From an uncultured Candidatus Saccharibacteria bacterium (lineage in GTDB: Bacteria > Patescibacteriota > Saccharimonadia > Saccharimonadales > Saccharimonadaceae): DNA of 64,000 nucleotides. The stretch is taken from contig CARYFM010000004.1 of NCBI GenBank assembly GCA_949101405.1, positions 11,259 through 75,258 on the forward strand, given 5' to 3'. Positions 52,410-61,686 of the stretch are shown here, piece by piece. How positions within the stretch are numbered: the stretch's first letter is position 1; each line of letters opens with the position of its first letter. Below the pieces are notes generated by a model. The model was not told the origin of the DNA, searched no databases, and was given only the letters and a program-made list of their open reading frames with translations. The position numbers and the translations under genes are program-made.

Positions 52410-53303
52410 ATGAAAGCAGCAAGCTCTTTATCGTCACGACTTGATATGCTATTATTAACCTTAAGGAAGAGTATGGATATCAAGAAAATAGAACTATTTT
52501 TGCCAGAGGGCAATCCCACAGGATGTATATTTTGTGACGTTGCTAATTGGGATGGTAAGGTATTCAAGATTACAAAGAATCGGTTTCGTGATTATCGTGA
52601 AAGGCACGATTTACAATATACAGGAATATACATACTTATTGGAGGAGATCAGGACACACAAATCTATATTGGTGAAGCGGAAAATCTATATATGAGATTA
52701 GCGCAGCACTTAGACGAAGATTTTTGGAGCACATGTATTGCAATTACCAAGAAAGAAAATATCCTAAACAAGGCCCATGTTAAATTTCTCGAAAATTACT
52801 TCTACAGTATTGCCAAAGAAGTTGGTCGATGCTCCATCAAGAACAGTTGCATCCCAACAAAATCGAGCCTCTCAGAAGCGGATGAAGTTGTACTGGAAGA
52901 TTTTGCCCAAAAGGCTATTAGCGTAATTGGTGCTCTAGGATACAGAATGTTTATGCCAGTAATAAATGCTGAAGAATATCATGCTGAGTACTTCAGTATT
53001 TCGCCAACAAAAACACATCCTAAAGTAGAAGCTAAGGGAATAATATCTAATGAAGGTTTCGTTGTTTTGAAAGGTTCTGGAAGTATAGACAAATTCAGTA
53101 AGCATAGCTCAGCTTCCTTGCGTATGAAATGGGAGAGCTTACGTAAAGACGGAACAATAAAAAACAATGTCTTCACAAAAAATTATCTATCTTCATCGCC
53201 TTCAACGGCTGCGGCTATGATTTTAGGCAGAAATGCTAATGGCTTGACCGAATGGAAAACAAAAAACAAGATCACACTTAAAGAATATCTGAATTTGGAA
53301 TAA
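52410..53303 (+). CDS. GIY-YIG nuclease with DUF4357 domain
   Basis: 297 aa. GIY-YIG core at about 55-105 (TGIYILIG then IYIGEAENLYMRLAQHL), and a C-terminal DUF4357 (GFVVLKGSGSIDKFSKHSSASL to KNKITLKEYL). This two-domain family is often encoded beside type I restriction systems. Start at 52410, 1 nt after the hsdS stop, with GAGGA upstream, so it is co-transcribed with the plus-strand hsdS. An accessory nuclease role is inferred from context. Confidence 0.88.
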   Translation: MKAASSLSSRLDMLLLTLRKSMDIKKIELFLPEGNPTGCIFCDVANWDGKVFKITKNRFRDYRERHDLQYTGIYILIGGDQDTQIYIGEAENLYMRLAQHLDEDFWSTCIAITKKENILNKAHVKFLENYFYSIAKEVGRCSIKNSCIPTKSSLSEADEVVLEDFAQKAISVIGALGYRMFMPVINAEEYHAEYFSISPTKTHPKVEAKGIISNEGFVVLKGSGSIDKFSKHSSASLRMKWESLRKDGTIKNNVFTKNYLSSSPSTAAAMILGRNANGLTEWKTKNKITLKEYLNLE

Positions 53304-53310
53304 TTACCTC

Positions 53311-53387
53311 TGGTATACCCGACAGGGTTCGAACCTGCGACCTTCTGTTCCGAAGACAGACGCTCTAATCCGCTGAGCTACGGGTAC
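53311..53387 (-). tRNA. tRNA-Arg(TCG)
   Basis: 77 nt on the minus strand. Acceptor GTACCCG / CGGGTAT, anticodon stem TCTGT/ACAGA with loop CTTCGGA giving TCG, T-arm AGGTTCGAACCT, encoded CCA. A TATAAT lies upstream at about 53395. Confidence 0.94.
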
Positions 53388-53446
53388 GATATAATTATAA
53401 CACGTTTTTTATATCTGTATTATTACCATGTTATAATACAGATATA

Positions 53447-54220
53447 ATGCCGCAGAGTGAACAGATAAATTACAGACATAAAACATTCTACACCACTATT
53501 GATGAGTGGTGGCATAATGTCGAGCATGAGAAGATTAATAATAAAATTAGCAAGTTAATCGCAAAATCAACTTGTTTAATTATCTCTGCGTACACAGTCG
53601 GTACGTTACTTCTATTATATAGGAGTCATGTGGTAGATTTGCCTTTTTCTCCAATATCAATAGTACAATGCGCAATCCTCACTGTATATTCAGCACTTAT
53701 AACAGGATCATTTGTCATCATTGAGTACATTATTATAGACCTAGTGCCACTTCGTCTAAGACAAGAAAATGAGAAAATATTGGATAAAATAAAATGGTGT
53801 CTTACATTGTTTAGTCTTCTTATTGTTCTCGTTATTCTTATCTTGTCATTATTCTTGAATGGCTTACTAGAAGCTCTCGTTATCCTACTTACGTACTATG
53901 TAGTTGGCATAGGTGTATCGCGTATTTGGAAAGGGAGAAACACTTTTCTATTCAGAGTTATATGGTTGGCATTTGGTTGTATCATTTTTGTTGTACTTTT
54001 ACCTACGAACCTTGGTGGTTTTCGCGTTCGCCAAGTTGGCTATTGCGTCTATAGTAATCAAACATGTCAAGAATACGACTACTATGGAATATCGGAAGGC
54101 CTATACCAATTCGTTGAGGATAAGGATGGTGAAAAACATGTAGTCTTGGCACCAGTAGATTCTGGATATATACGCTACGAACAAGAAAAAAGTAAACTTT
54201 TTGGCCTCATTGAATTATAA
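53447..54220 (+). CDS. Polytopic membrane protein of unknown function
   Basis: 257 aa. About five hydrophobic helices (LIISAYTVGTLLLLY, AILTVYSALITGSFVIIEYIIIDLV, LFSLLIVLVILILSLFL, LVILLTYYVVGIGV, VIWLAFGCIIFVVLLP), then a roughly 60-residue soluble C-terminal domain with two Cys (GYCVYSNQTCQEY). TATAAT lies 9 nt before the ATG. It lies just after the tRNA-Arg and the restriction island and overlaps the promoter of pnuC. Not recognised. Confidence 0.75.
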   Translation: MPQSEQINYRHKTFYTTIDEWWHNVEHEKINNKISKLIAKSTCLIISAYTVGTLLLLYRSHVVDLPFSPISIVQCAILTVYSALITGSFVIIEYIIIDLVPLRLRQENEKILDKIKWCLTLFSLLIVLVILILSLFLNGLLEALVILLTYYVVGIGVSRIWKGRNTFLFRVIWLAFGCIIFVVLLPTNLGGFRVRQVGYCVYSNQTCQEYDYYGISEGLYQFVEDKDGEKHVVLAPVDSGYIRYEQEKSKLFGLIEL

Positions 54221-54227
54221 TTATTAC

Positions 54228-54908
54228 ATGCGCCAATCTCGCAAAAACCTCCTCATTACTATAGTGTCCCTTATCCTCTCCGTCATTTTGGGTATTCTTT
54301 CGCACGATATTATTCTCGGCGGAACCATTCTTTTTACTGGTTTACTCTCAGCATATTTCGCTAGCCAGGGCCGTAAGATTCAGTATCTCCTTAGCGTTAT
54401 TAACTATGCTCTCATGGGTTACGCTGCTTTCCGTAACCAACTTTTCGGCTCAGCATCATTTTATATTCTCGCTTGTCTACCATTGCAAATTTGGGGCTAT
54501 CGACAGTGGGGTAAAAACTCTGATAAGTCTGGCGAAGTTAAACGACGCAAATTCACCCTCAAGACGTCCATTATAGTCATCGCCTCATGCTTAATCGGCA
54601 GCCTAATAGCGGGTTATTTACTCAGCCTAATCCCAACTCAGCGCCTGAGTTGGCTTGACGCCGCCTCCAACTGCGTCAACCTTTGTGGCATCATTTTGAT
54701 GACTATGCGTTACGCCGAGTCGTGGTGGATTTGGATGGTTAACAATGTGCTCGATTTAACCATCTGGACCATTATTCTTATAGATGGTTCCAGTGCCGAA
54801 GCTCCCATGATGTTCGCTACCAGCACTGCTTACTTGCTCATCAATATCTACGGCGCTATAAAATGGCAGCGCGAAAGCAAAATCCAACATCAAAATCGTG
54901 CTAAATAA
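54228..54908 (+). CDS. pnuC: Nicotinamide riboside transporter PnuC
   Basis: 226 aa, about seven helices. PnuC features: LPLQIWGYRQW (the conserved P-x-Q-x-x-G-x-x-x-W motif), WLDAASNCVNLCGIILMTMRYAESWWIWMVNNVLDL and the final AYLLINIYGAIKW. Facilitates uptake of NAD precursors, expected of an organism lacking NAD synthesis. Start at 54228: TATAAT (54216-54221) is 6 nt upstream; a longer frame from 54201 would contain the promoter. Confidence 0.9.
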   Translation: MRQSRKNLLITIVSLILSVILGILSHDIILGGTILFTGLLSAYFASQGRKIQYLLSVINYALMGYAAFRNQLFGSASFYILACLPLQIWGYRQWGKNSDKSGEVKRRKFTLKTSIIVIASCLIGSLIAGYLLSLIPTQRLSWLDAASNCVNLCGIILMTMRYAESWWIWMVNNVLDLTIWTIILIDGSSAEAPMMFATSTAYLLINIYGAIKWQRESKIQHQNRAK

Positions 54909-54923
54909 TTTAACACACAAGTC

Positions 54924-55424
54924 CTAAATTTCCCAATGCATCATTGGCTCAATCGTCATTTTATGCACGTAGGTTTTTAACTTCTCAATAGCGCATTTGT
55001 CATATTGAACCCAACAAAAAATCAACATAATCTGCCGCGACATATATAAGTCGTATGATTTTAAATTGCCATCTTTGCTTTTTAAAGTTGGATATAAATC
55101 TATAAAAATCATTTTTAGCAACCAGAAGTTTGCATTTGGCATGGTCGCTTCAAAATAATCAAATTGTTCTCGTACAAACCGAAGTAAAATCCTAAAAATT
55201 ACTTCTTTTTTGACTTTAACTTTTGGCAATCGTGCACAAAAATTTTGCTTTAATTTTAGCTCGTACTGCTCTATAAAATTCACCTCGCCATAATGTGCGT
55301 AAAACGTTGTCCGTGAAATTTTTGCCTGCCTACAAATTTCTGCTGGTCGAATATTTCTACAGCGCTTAGTTAGCATTCCATGCAAAATAGCATTTATCAG
55401 TTGTTCGTGGTGTTGGAAACGCAT
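54924..55424 (-). CDS. TetR-like regulator
   Basis: 166 aa. HTH at about residues 20-50 (RNIRPAEICRQAKISRTTFYAHY), then a short helical domain. Promoter TTGACT (55509-55514), 17 bp, TATAAT (55486-55491), and a 60-nt leader with GAGTGT/ACACTC arms that resembles the leader after rRNA promoter P2. Convergent with pnuC; target unknown. Confidence 0.85.
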   Translation of the reverse strand: MRFQHHEQLINAILHGMLTKRCRNIRPAEICRQAKISRTTFYAHYGEVNFIEQYELKLKQNFCARLPKVKVKKEVIFRILLRFVREQFDYFEATMPNANFWLLKMIFIDLYPTLKSKDGNLKSYDLYMSRQIMLIFCWVQYDKCAIEKLKTYVHKMTIEPMMHWEI

Positions 55425-55564
55425 ATCACTAGTATTGAGTGTCTTCTTTGAAATAAAAATCCTTTCAGCTACACTCTATCTCCTAATTATATCACAGATT
55501 ATCAAAAAAGTCAATAGATTTTTCGATTTTTATCTAAAATACTGGGTTGTGATACAATAATATT

Positions 55565-55675
55565 ATGAAATCCGGAGGAGATAAATTGCATTTAGACCCG
55601 AAGTACCTTTGGGTAATGGTGTTTATAGAAGCCATTATTGTTGCTTATCTTTTCTATAATTTTTTACGAAGCTAA
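55565..55675 (+). CDS. 36-residue single-helix membrane protein
   Basis: MKSGGDKLHLDPKYLWVMVF then IEAIIVAYLFYNFLRS: short polar N-terminus and one membrane helix. TACAAT lies 6 nt before the ATG (leaderless spacing). The next gene starts 12 nt after its stop with AAAGGAG in between, so it heads a two-gene unit with the DUF2130 protein. Confidence 0.6.
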   Translation: MKSGGDKLHLDPKYLWVMVFIEAIIVAYLFYNFLRS

Positions 55676-55687
55676 AGGAGATATTTT

Positions 55688-57019
55688 ATGCACGACCTCA
55701 CCTGCCCCCACTGTGGCGCCAAATTCAAAGTTGACGAAAGTGAATATGCTAGCCTACTTAATCAAATCAGCAAGCAAGAAATCGAGCAAGAAGTTCACGA
55801 AAAACTCGCTACGGCTGAACGTGAAAAGCAGAATGCAATCAAACTCGCCGAGTCCAAAGTTCGCGCTGAGCTACAGCAAACTTTAGCAGACAAGGAGTCT
55901 GAGCTCCAACGCGCTATTTCCGACAAGGATTCCGAAATCGTCAAGCTGAAATCTCAAGCCAATCAAAAAATCTCCGAGCTCAAAGTCCAAAACTCTGAAG
56001 AACTTTCCAAACTCCAGTCTCAAACTGCCGAGACTATTGCTGAGCTCAAATCTCAAATTGCTAGCTCCAAGACCGAGCAGGAACTCGCAATTACCAAGGC
56101 TGTCACTGCCATCGAAAGAGAGCGCGACGAGCTCCAAAATCGTTTGAACGCCAAAGAAACTGAACAAAAGTTGCTCGAAACTAATCTTAAATCACAGTAT
56201 GAAATCGAACTCAAAAACAAAGACGAGATGATTGCCTACTACAAAGACATGAAGGCTAAAATGTCCACCAAAATGATTGGTGAGAGTTTGGAACAGCACT
56301 GCGAAACTGAGTTCAACAAGCTCCGCCCCACAGCCTTTCAGCGTGCTTATTTTGAAAAAGATAACGCCGTTTCCAAAACTACTGGTAGCAAGGGTGATTA
56401 TATTTATCGTGAAACCGATGAGCATAGCAATGAAATTATTTCCATCATGTTTGAGATGAAAAACGAAAACGAAACTACTGCCACCAAACACAAAAATGAG
56501 CACTTTTTCAAGGAGCTAGATAAAGACCGTCGCGAGAAGAAATGTGAGTATGCCGTTTTGGTTTCTTTACTCGAAGCCGATAATGAACTTTATAATCAGG
56601 GAATTGTCGATGTATCTTTTCAGTCAGGGTTCGACAAAATGTATGTGATTCGCCCGCAGTTTTTTATCACAATGATTACATTATTGCGTAATGCTGCCCT
56701 GAATTCTTTGCAGTATAAAGCTGAACTTGCACTTATCAAAGAGCAAAATATTGACATTACGAATTTTGAAGGTCGTATTGATAAATGGAAAGATAGTTTC
56801 GCTATCAACTCCGACCGCGCCACCAAGAATTTCAATAAAGCTATCAAAGAAATCGAAGAAAGTATAAAGAAGCTCGAGAATACTCGCGACGCCCTTATTC
56901 AGACTGTAAAGAATTTTGAAACCGCTAACAAAAAATTAGATGATCTTACCATTAAGAAACTCACACGTGGCAATCCTACAATGACTGAAAAATTTGCCGA
57001 ACTCAATAAAAATGCCTGA
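55688..57019 (+). CDS. DUF2130 protein (zinc ribbon, coiled coil, nuclease-like core)
   Basis: 443 aa. N-terminal zinc-ribbon half CPHCGAKF, a Glu/Lys/Gln-rich coiled coil at about 25-190, then the DUF2130 core (GESLEQHCETEFNKLRPTAFQRAYFEKDN, GSKGDYIYRE, IMFEMKNE) with a D-(x)n-ExK arrangement suggesting a PD-(D/E)xK-type nuclease fold. The family is of unknown function. It follows the one-helix small protein with its own SD. Confidence 0.85.
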   Translation: MHDLTCPHCGAKFKVDESEYASLLNQISKQEIEQEVHEKLATAEREKQNAIKLAESKVRAELQQTLADKESELQRAISDKDSEIVKLKSQANQKISELKVQNSEELSKLQSQTAETIAELKSQIASSKTEQELAITKAVTAIERERDELQNRLNAKETEQKLLETNLKSQYEIELKNKDEMIAYYKDMKAKMSTKMIGESLEQHCETEFNKLRPTAFQRAYFEKDNAVSKTTGSKGDYIYRETDEHSNEIISIMFEMKNENETTATKHKNEHFFKELDKDRREKKCEYAVLVSLLEADNELYNQGIVDVSFQSGFDKMYVIRPQFFITMITLLRNAALNSLQYKAELALIKEQNIDITNFEGRIDKWKDSFAINSDRATKNFNKAIKEIEESIKKLENTRDALIQTVKNFETANKKLDDLTIKKLTRGNPTMTEKFAELNKNA

Positions 57020-57069
57020 TTCCATGTTATAATATATCCATAAGCATAAAGTGGGCAAGATAATAAATA

Positions 57070-58674
57070 ATGGACGAAAACGAAATCCAACGCAAACGGC
57101 GTGATAATGAAGAGCAAGCCACCCGCAACCGGGCGCGGATTTTAGGCTTGCCCTATCTCGACACGCGTGAATTTGAAAACACTATCCCGTTGGTTCCTGA
57201 TGTACTTAATGTTAAAACCATGCGTAAGGATTTTATGATTCCACTTCAAAAGGGAGATGAAGAAACTCCTTTCCGTTTCATGGTCACTAGTCAAACCCCA
57301 AATAGTCTTTTGCCAGAAATGCGTCGGCAATACGCTGAAGATGGTAAGCATGTTGGTTTCTTCCTGATTTCCAATTCAGCATTCCAAACTTTTATGCTGC
57401 GCTATGATCCGCCTCAGCAAGTACATTACGATGACATCAGAATCGCCCAAGAGGGGGATTCTGAAACAATTGCCGAAGTTAGCCGCACGCTCAATCAAGT
57501 TTCGTCGGAAAAAGTTTTCGATTTTTTGATTGATCAAGCCGACAAGCTTAGTGCTTCTGACATTCATATCGAAAACCTGCGTGACGAAATTCGTATTCGT
57601 ATGCGTGTCGATGGTATGTTACATCCTGTTGCACAAATCGACAAAGACCGCTATCGTATTATCATGGGTGAGCTTTCTTCGCGTGCCAATATTTCCAGCG
57701 CCGCCACCAAGCCGCAATCTGGGCACATGCAGCAGGATATTTATCGTGGTAGTTCTTCGCACCTACTTAACATTCGTGTTGAAACTGTTCCTACTATGTA
57801 TGGTCAAGATGCCGTGCTTCGCCTATTTAACTTTGATGAAAGTTTGCTCAACCTCAATCTACTTGGCTTGTCCGACATTGAGCTCGAAACTATCCAAGAA
57901 ATTATCTCCCATCCTCGTGGCTTAGTTTTGATGGTTGGTCCTACTGGTTCTGGTAAGTCTACCACGCTCTACTCAATTCTTAACGCCCTTAACACTTCTG
58001 AACGCAAGATTATCACCCTAGAAGATCCGATTGAATATGGTATTACTGGAATCACTCAAATTCCAATTCATACTAATGATGGCGGTTCTTTTGCTGAAGG
58101 CCTCCGCTCTGTGCTTCGCCTCGACCCTGACGTCGTGATGGTGGGTGAGATTCGTGATGCCGACACCGCTCGCACCGCAATTCAGGCATCTATTACCGGT
58201 CACCTAGTCTTGTCATCTTTCCACGCTAATTCTACCGCTGCGGCTTTTGCCCGTATGATTGATTTAATTGGTACCAATCCAATTTTTGCTAGCTCGATTC
58301 GTCTCCTTATGGCGCAACGCCTTGTTCGTAAACTTGCTGACAATAAGGAGCCTTATAAACCTGACGCTTCCACTGTTAGCTATATTCGTGATGCCATGTA
58401 CGGTGTAGACGTCGACCTTGAAGCCATTACGCTTTATCAACCAGTAGAAAGCGAAGAAGTTCCTTTCGGCTACAAAGGTCGTACAGTCCTAATGGAGCAG
58501 CTCGTAGTCTCTGACGATATTCAAGCGTACTTGCGTGGTGATATTAAGGATATTAATACTCGCGCTATCGAGGATACGGCTCGTAGCCAGGGAATGTTGA
58601 CTCTGGAGCAAAAAGGCATTCTCGCAGCCTTGCGCGGTGAAACTACACTCGAAGAAGTTTCTCGCGTTATATAA
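57070..58674 (+). CDS. pilB: Type IV pilus assembly ATPase PilB/GspE family
   Basis: 534 aa. N-terminal MshEN-like part to about 140, then the motor: Walker A GPTGSGKST, Asp box LEDPIEYGITGITQI, Walker B RLDPDVVMVGEIRD, His box TGHLVLSSFHAN. The CxxC zinc motif of many PilB proteins is missing. A -10 box TATAAT lies at about 57030 with a short leader, but no SD is visible. Other pilus genes are absent here. Confidence 0.92.
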   Translation: MDENEIQRKRRDNEEQATRNRARILGLPYLDTREFENTIPLVPDVLNVKTMRKDFMIPLQKGDEETPFRFMVTSQTPNSLLPEMRRQYAEDGKHVGFFLISNSAFQTFMLRYDPPQQVHYDDIRIAQEGDSETIAEVSRTLNQVSSEKVFDFLIDQADKLSASDIHIENLRDEIRIRMRVDGMLHPVAQIDKDRYRIIMGELSSRANISSAATKPQSGHMQQDIYRGSSSHLLNIRVETVPTMYGQDAVLRLFNFDESLLNLNLLGLSDIELETIQEIISHPRGLVLMVGPTGSGKSTTLYSILNALNTSERKIITLEDPIEYGITGITQIPIHTNDGGSFAEGLRSVLRLDPDVVMVGEIRDADTARTAIQASITGHLVLSSFHANSTAAAFARMIDLIGTNPIFASSIRLLMAQRLVRKLADNKEPYKPDASTVSYIRDAMYGVDVDLEAITLYQPVESEEVPFGYKGRTVLMEQLVVSDDIQAYLRGDIKDINTRAIEDTARSQGMLTLEQKGILAALRGETTLEEVSRVI

Positions 58675-58677
58675 GTA

Positions 58678-58736
58678 TTGACAAAATGCTTATGTTGTGC
58701 TATTATGGAAAATAATGGCTCTCAGAGCCCTAGCTT
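58678..58736 (+). promoter_or_regulatory. Promoter followed by a short hairpin before the aminopeptidase
   Basis: TTGACA (58678-58683), 17 bp, TATTAT (58701-58706), then hairpin GGCTC-TCA-GAGCC (58717-58729) and CTAGCTTTT. A second -10 box (TATAAT, 58746-58751) 6 nt before the aminopeptidase ATG follows. The first promoter may make a tiny terminated RNA or the hairpin may act as an attenuator. Confidence 0.45.
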
Positions 58737-58757
58737 TTCGTGTGTTATAATAATGAT

Positions 58758-61244
58758 ATGGAAAGATTTCTTGATTATTTTGTTCCCGAGTTATACGATT
58801 TAGAGTTGTTTATTTTTCGCGAAAAGGAACTTCTTAGCGGTACAGTCAGAGTAGAGGGCGAAATCATTGGTGACAAAGTTAAATTTCATGCTGTCAACTT
58901 GCGAATCCAAGAAGTTAGTTTTCAAGCGTTACACTGGCGTGGTTCAGATATAACTCCTTTGCGACCTTGTGATTACTATTATGATGACCAGACTCTCGAG
59001 ATTCCTATTAATTCTGAAATGCTAGACGACTTAGAAAAAGTTAGTCAGATCAACCAAGAGGAAGACTATGAAACACGCCGTCTTGCTACTTTTACCGTTA
59101 AATATGAAACCAGTATTAATCATAATATGCAGGGTTGCTATCTCTCAACCTATGATTATAATGGCGAGGAACAACGTCTCATTGCTACGCAATTTGAATC
59201 GCACTATGCACGCGAAGCCTTTCCTTGCATTGATGAGCCAGCTGCCAAAGCCAAATTTAGTCTTACGTTACTGGTACCGGATTATACCGAAAAAGATGTT
59301 GTCTTGGCTAATACCCCCTTACTAGCCAAGGACTGTAATCGTTTCACCTTTCAGACTACTCCACGTATGTCCATTTATCTTCTTGCGTGGGTGATTGGAC
59401 CGCTCCAAAGCATTTCCATGGTGAACAAAAACGGTGTCAAAGTCAGTTCCTATTGCGCACTCAATCAGCCCGTAGAATCGCTGATTTTTGCCAACAATAC
59501 CGCCGCTCGCGCCCTAGAATATTACGACGAAAGATTCCGAGAAAAATATCCCTTACCCAAACTCGACCAGGTTGCTTTGCCCGATTTCGAGGCTGGTGCC
59601 ATGGAAAACTGGGGCTTAGTTACCTATCGTGAATCCATGATGTTGGCCGACAAAACCGCCACTTTAGAAACCAAACAGAGCATCGCGCTCACTGTTACGC
59701 ATGAGCTCTCTCATCAGTGGTTTGGCGACCTCGTTACAATGCAATGGTGGGACGACCTCTGGCTCAACGAATCTTTTGCCAGTGTCATTGAATATTATGC
59801 TACCGCTGCTCTCTATCCAGAGTTCAATATTTGGCAAGATTTTTTCACCGGCTATTGCTTCGCCGCCCTTAGGCGTGATTGTCTTCCTGGCGTGCAAGCC
59901 GTCCATCAACCCGTCGATCATCCTGCAGAAATCGCCACACTGTTTGACAGTGCAATTGTCTATGCCAAGGGTGCGCATCTGATTTTTATGCTAATTCGGC
60001 TCATGGGCGAAGAAAAGTTTAACCAGGGAATTTGCGATTATTTTGATAAGCACAAATACAGCAACACTGAGGGGAACGATCTTTGGGAGTCACTTCAACC
60101 TCATGCTGATTTTGATATTAAAGATTTCATGCATGCCTGGATTACTAAGCCAGGATACCCAGTTCTTCAAAAGCAAGGAGATGAGTGGCGCCAGCATCGT
60201 TTTCTCGTTACTGGAGGCATCGATGACTCCAAATGGCCCTTGCCTAAAATTTCTGATGACATGTCTGGCCATTATCTCATTGACCTAAGCAACGAAGAAT
60301 TTCAACAAAAACTCTCAAATTTTGATAATCTCTCCTTAGAGCAACGCTTACGCTTGCTGATTGACCGCGAACTGCTTGCGAAAACGCCTCATGTTCCGTC
60401 TAGCTCGCTTCTAGATTTGTTACCGAAATTCGTCGACGAAACTTCTGGTGCAGTTTGGAATATTCTCGTGATGCTAATTTCCGACCTCAAACTTTTTTGC
60501 CCACCTGAGACCCCAGCGGATGCAAATTACAAAGCATACCTCATCAAACTCCTACAGCCACAGTTTGATGCTATTAACTATTCTGAGTTACATGATGTAG
60601 ATTCAACCACTAAAAGGGGAATTTTGCTTGGAATTGCACGCTATTGTGAGTATGACCCAGTTTTGCATCGTCTAAATGACTTCTATCAGGGTGATTTTGC
60701 CCAAATTAGCCCAGAGCTCCGCACACATGTCCTCACGGCCAAACTTTATTATGATGAAAACGAAGTTTTTGATGCTTGGTTAGCCAAATACCAAATTGAA
60801 ATCGACCCCGAAATCCAGTCCGATATATTATATACTCTTGCTGGTTTCTCTCGTGAGCCTCAAAATCTTGAGAAACTTCTCACTCTATTAGAGCAACCAA
60901 AGATAGTCCGTCCGCAGGATCATATCTTTCTCTTTATTCATTTGTTGCGTAATTTCCGCACCCGCGACCGCGCCCTGGATTGGCTCATTCAACATTGGGA
61001 TTACGTCGAAAAACTCACGGGCGAAAAATCAATTGAAGATTACGTGCGCTATGCCGCAAATCTTATTCGTACATCTGCCGAAGCCGAGAAATTTTACAAT
61101 TTCTTCGATTCTAAGATGAATGACCCAGTGGTTAGTCGTGCCGTCCAAATTGCTCATACCGACATTGATGCCCGTTTGGCGCTAATTGCTAAAGATTCTG
61201 CTGATGTCCAAGAGAAGTTAAAAGAATTAGTGAAAGGAGCATAA
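58758..61244 (+). CDS. pepN: M1-family zinc aminopeptidase
   Basis: 828 aa. GAMENWG substrate motif and zinc site HELSHQWFGDLVT with the downstream Glu in WLNESFAS. N-terminal beta domain (about 1-190), thermolysin-like catalytic domain, long helical C-terminal domain (ERAP1-like) from about 500. No signal peptide, so cytosolic peptide breakdown, useful for a peptide-scavenging epibiont. Start at 58758 from the TATAAT+6 rule; an ATG at 58740 precedes the -10 box. Confidence 0.93.
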   Translation: MERFLDYFVPELYDLELFIFREKELLSGTVRVEGEIIGDKVKFHAVNLRIQEVSFQALHWRGSDITPLRPCDYYYDDQTLEIPINSEMLDDLEKVSQINQEEDYETRRLATFTVKYETSINHNMQGCYLSTYDYNGEEQRLIATQFESHYAREAFPCIDEPAAKAKFSLTLLVPDYTEKDVVLANTPLLAKDCNRFTFQTTPRMSIYLLAWVIGPLQSISMVNKNGVKVSSYCALNQPVESLIFANNTAARALEYYDERFREKYPLPKLDQVALPDFEAGAMENWGLVTYRESMMLADKTATLETKQSIALTVTHELSHQWFGDLVTMQWWDDLWLNESFASVIEYYATAALYPEFNIWQDFFTGYCFAALRRDCLPGVQAVHQPVDHPAEIATLFDSAIVYAKGAHLIFMLIRLMGEEKFNQGICDYFDKHKYSNTEGNDLWESLQPHADFDIKDFMHAWITKPGYPVLQKQGDEWRQHRFLVTGGIDDSKWPLPKISDDMSGHYLIDLSNEEFQQKLSNFDNLSLEQRLRLLIDRELLAKTPHVPSSSLLDLLPKFVDETSGAVWNILVMLISDLKLFCPPETPADANYKAYLIKLLQPQFDAINYSELHDVDSTTKRGILLGIARYCEYDPVLHRLNDFYQGDFAQISPELRTHVLTAKLYYDENEVFDAWLAKYQIEIDPEIQSDILYTLAGFSREPQNLEKLLTLLEQPKIVRPQDHIFLFIHLLRNFRTRDRALDWLIQHWDYVEKLTGEKSIEDYVRYAANLIRTSAEAEKFYNFFDSKMNDPVVSRAVQIAHTDIDARLALIAKDSADVQEKLKELVKGA

Positions 61245-61245
61245 T

Positions 61246-61686
61246 ATGCCTATTATTGCTGGCGGAGTATTAGAAAAAGACGGAAAATACCTTCTAGTAC
61301 AAGAATCTAAGCAGAAATGCTACGGTAAGTGGAACCTACCAGCTGGACACATTGACGCGCAAGAACTACTTTTTGATGGTGCGGTGCGAGAAATTAAAGA
61401 AGAAACCAATTGTGATGTTAAACTAACTGGAGTTTGTATCATCGCTACTCAACGTTGCGAAGAACCTTCTGTTTATTTCGTTTTTGCCACCAAAATCTTG
61501 ACAGACGACGTCAAACCTCAGGAAGGTGAAATCCTTGAGGCTAAATGGTTTTCCTATGAAGAAATTATAAATATGCATGACGAATTACGCGCTCCAGAGT
61601 GGATTATTCCCTCCATTTCAGCATATCGAAACGATGATATTTTACCGCTTAGCATAATTACCGTAACTGAAAGGAAAGTACAATAA
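61246..61686 (+). CDS. Nudix hydrolase
   Basis: 146 aa. Nudix box GHIDAQELLFDGAVREIKEET with the REIKEE metal ligands. Cleaves nucleoside diphosphate-type substrates; specificity cannot be told. AAGGAG 5 nt upstream; it follows the aminopeptidase by 1 nt and its stop overlaps the next start by 1 nt, forming a four- to five-gene operon. Confidence 0.9.
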   Translation: MPIIAGGVLEKDGKYLLVQESKQKCYGKWNLPAGHIDAQELLFDGAVREIKEETNCDVKLTGVCIIATQRCEEPSVYFVFATKILTDDVKPQEGEILEAKWFSYEEIINMHDELRAPEWIIPSISAYRNDDILPLSIITVTERKVQ

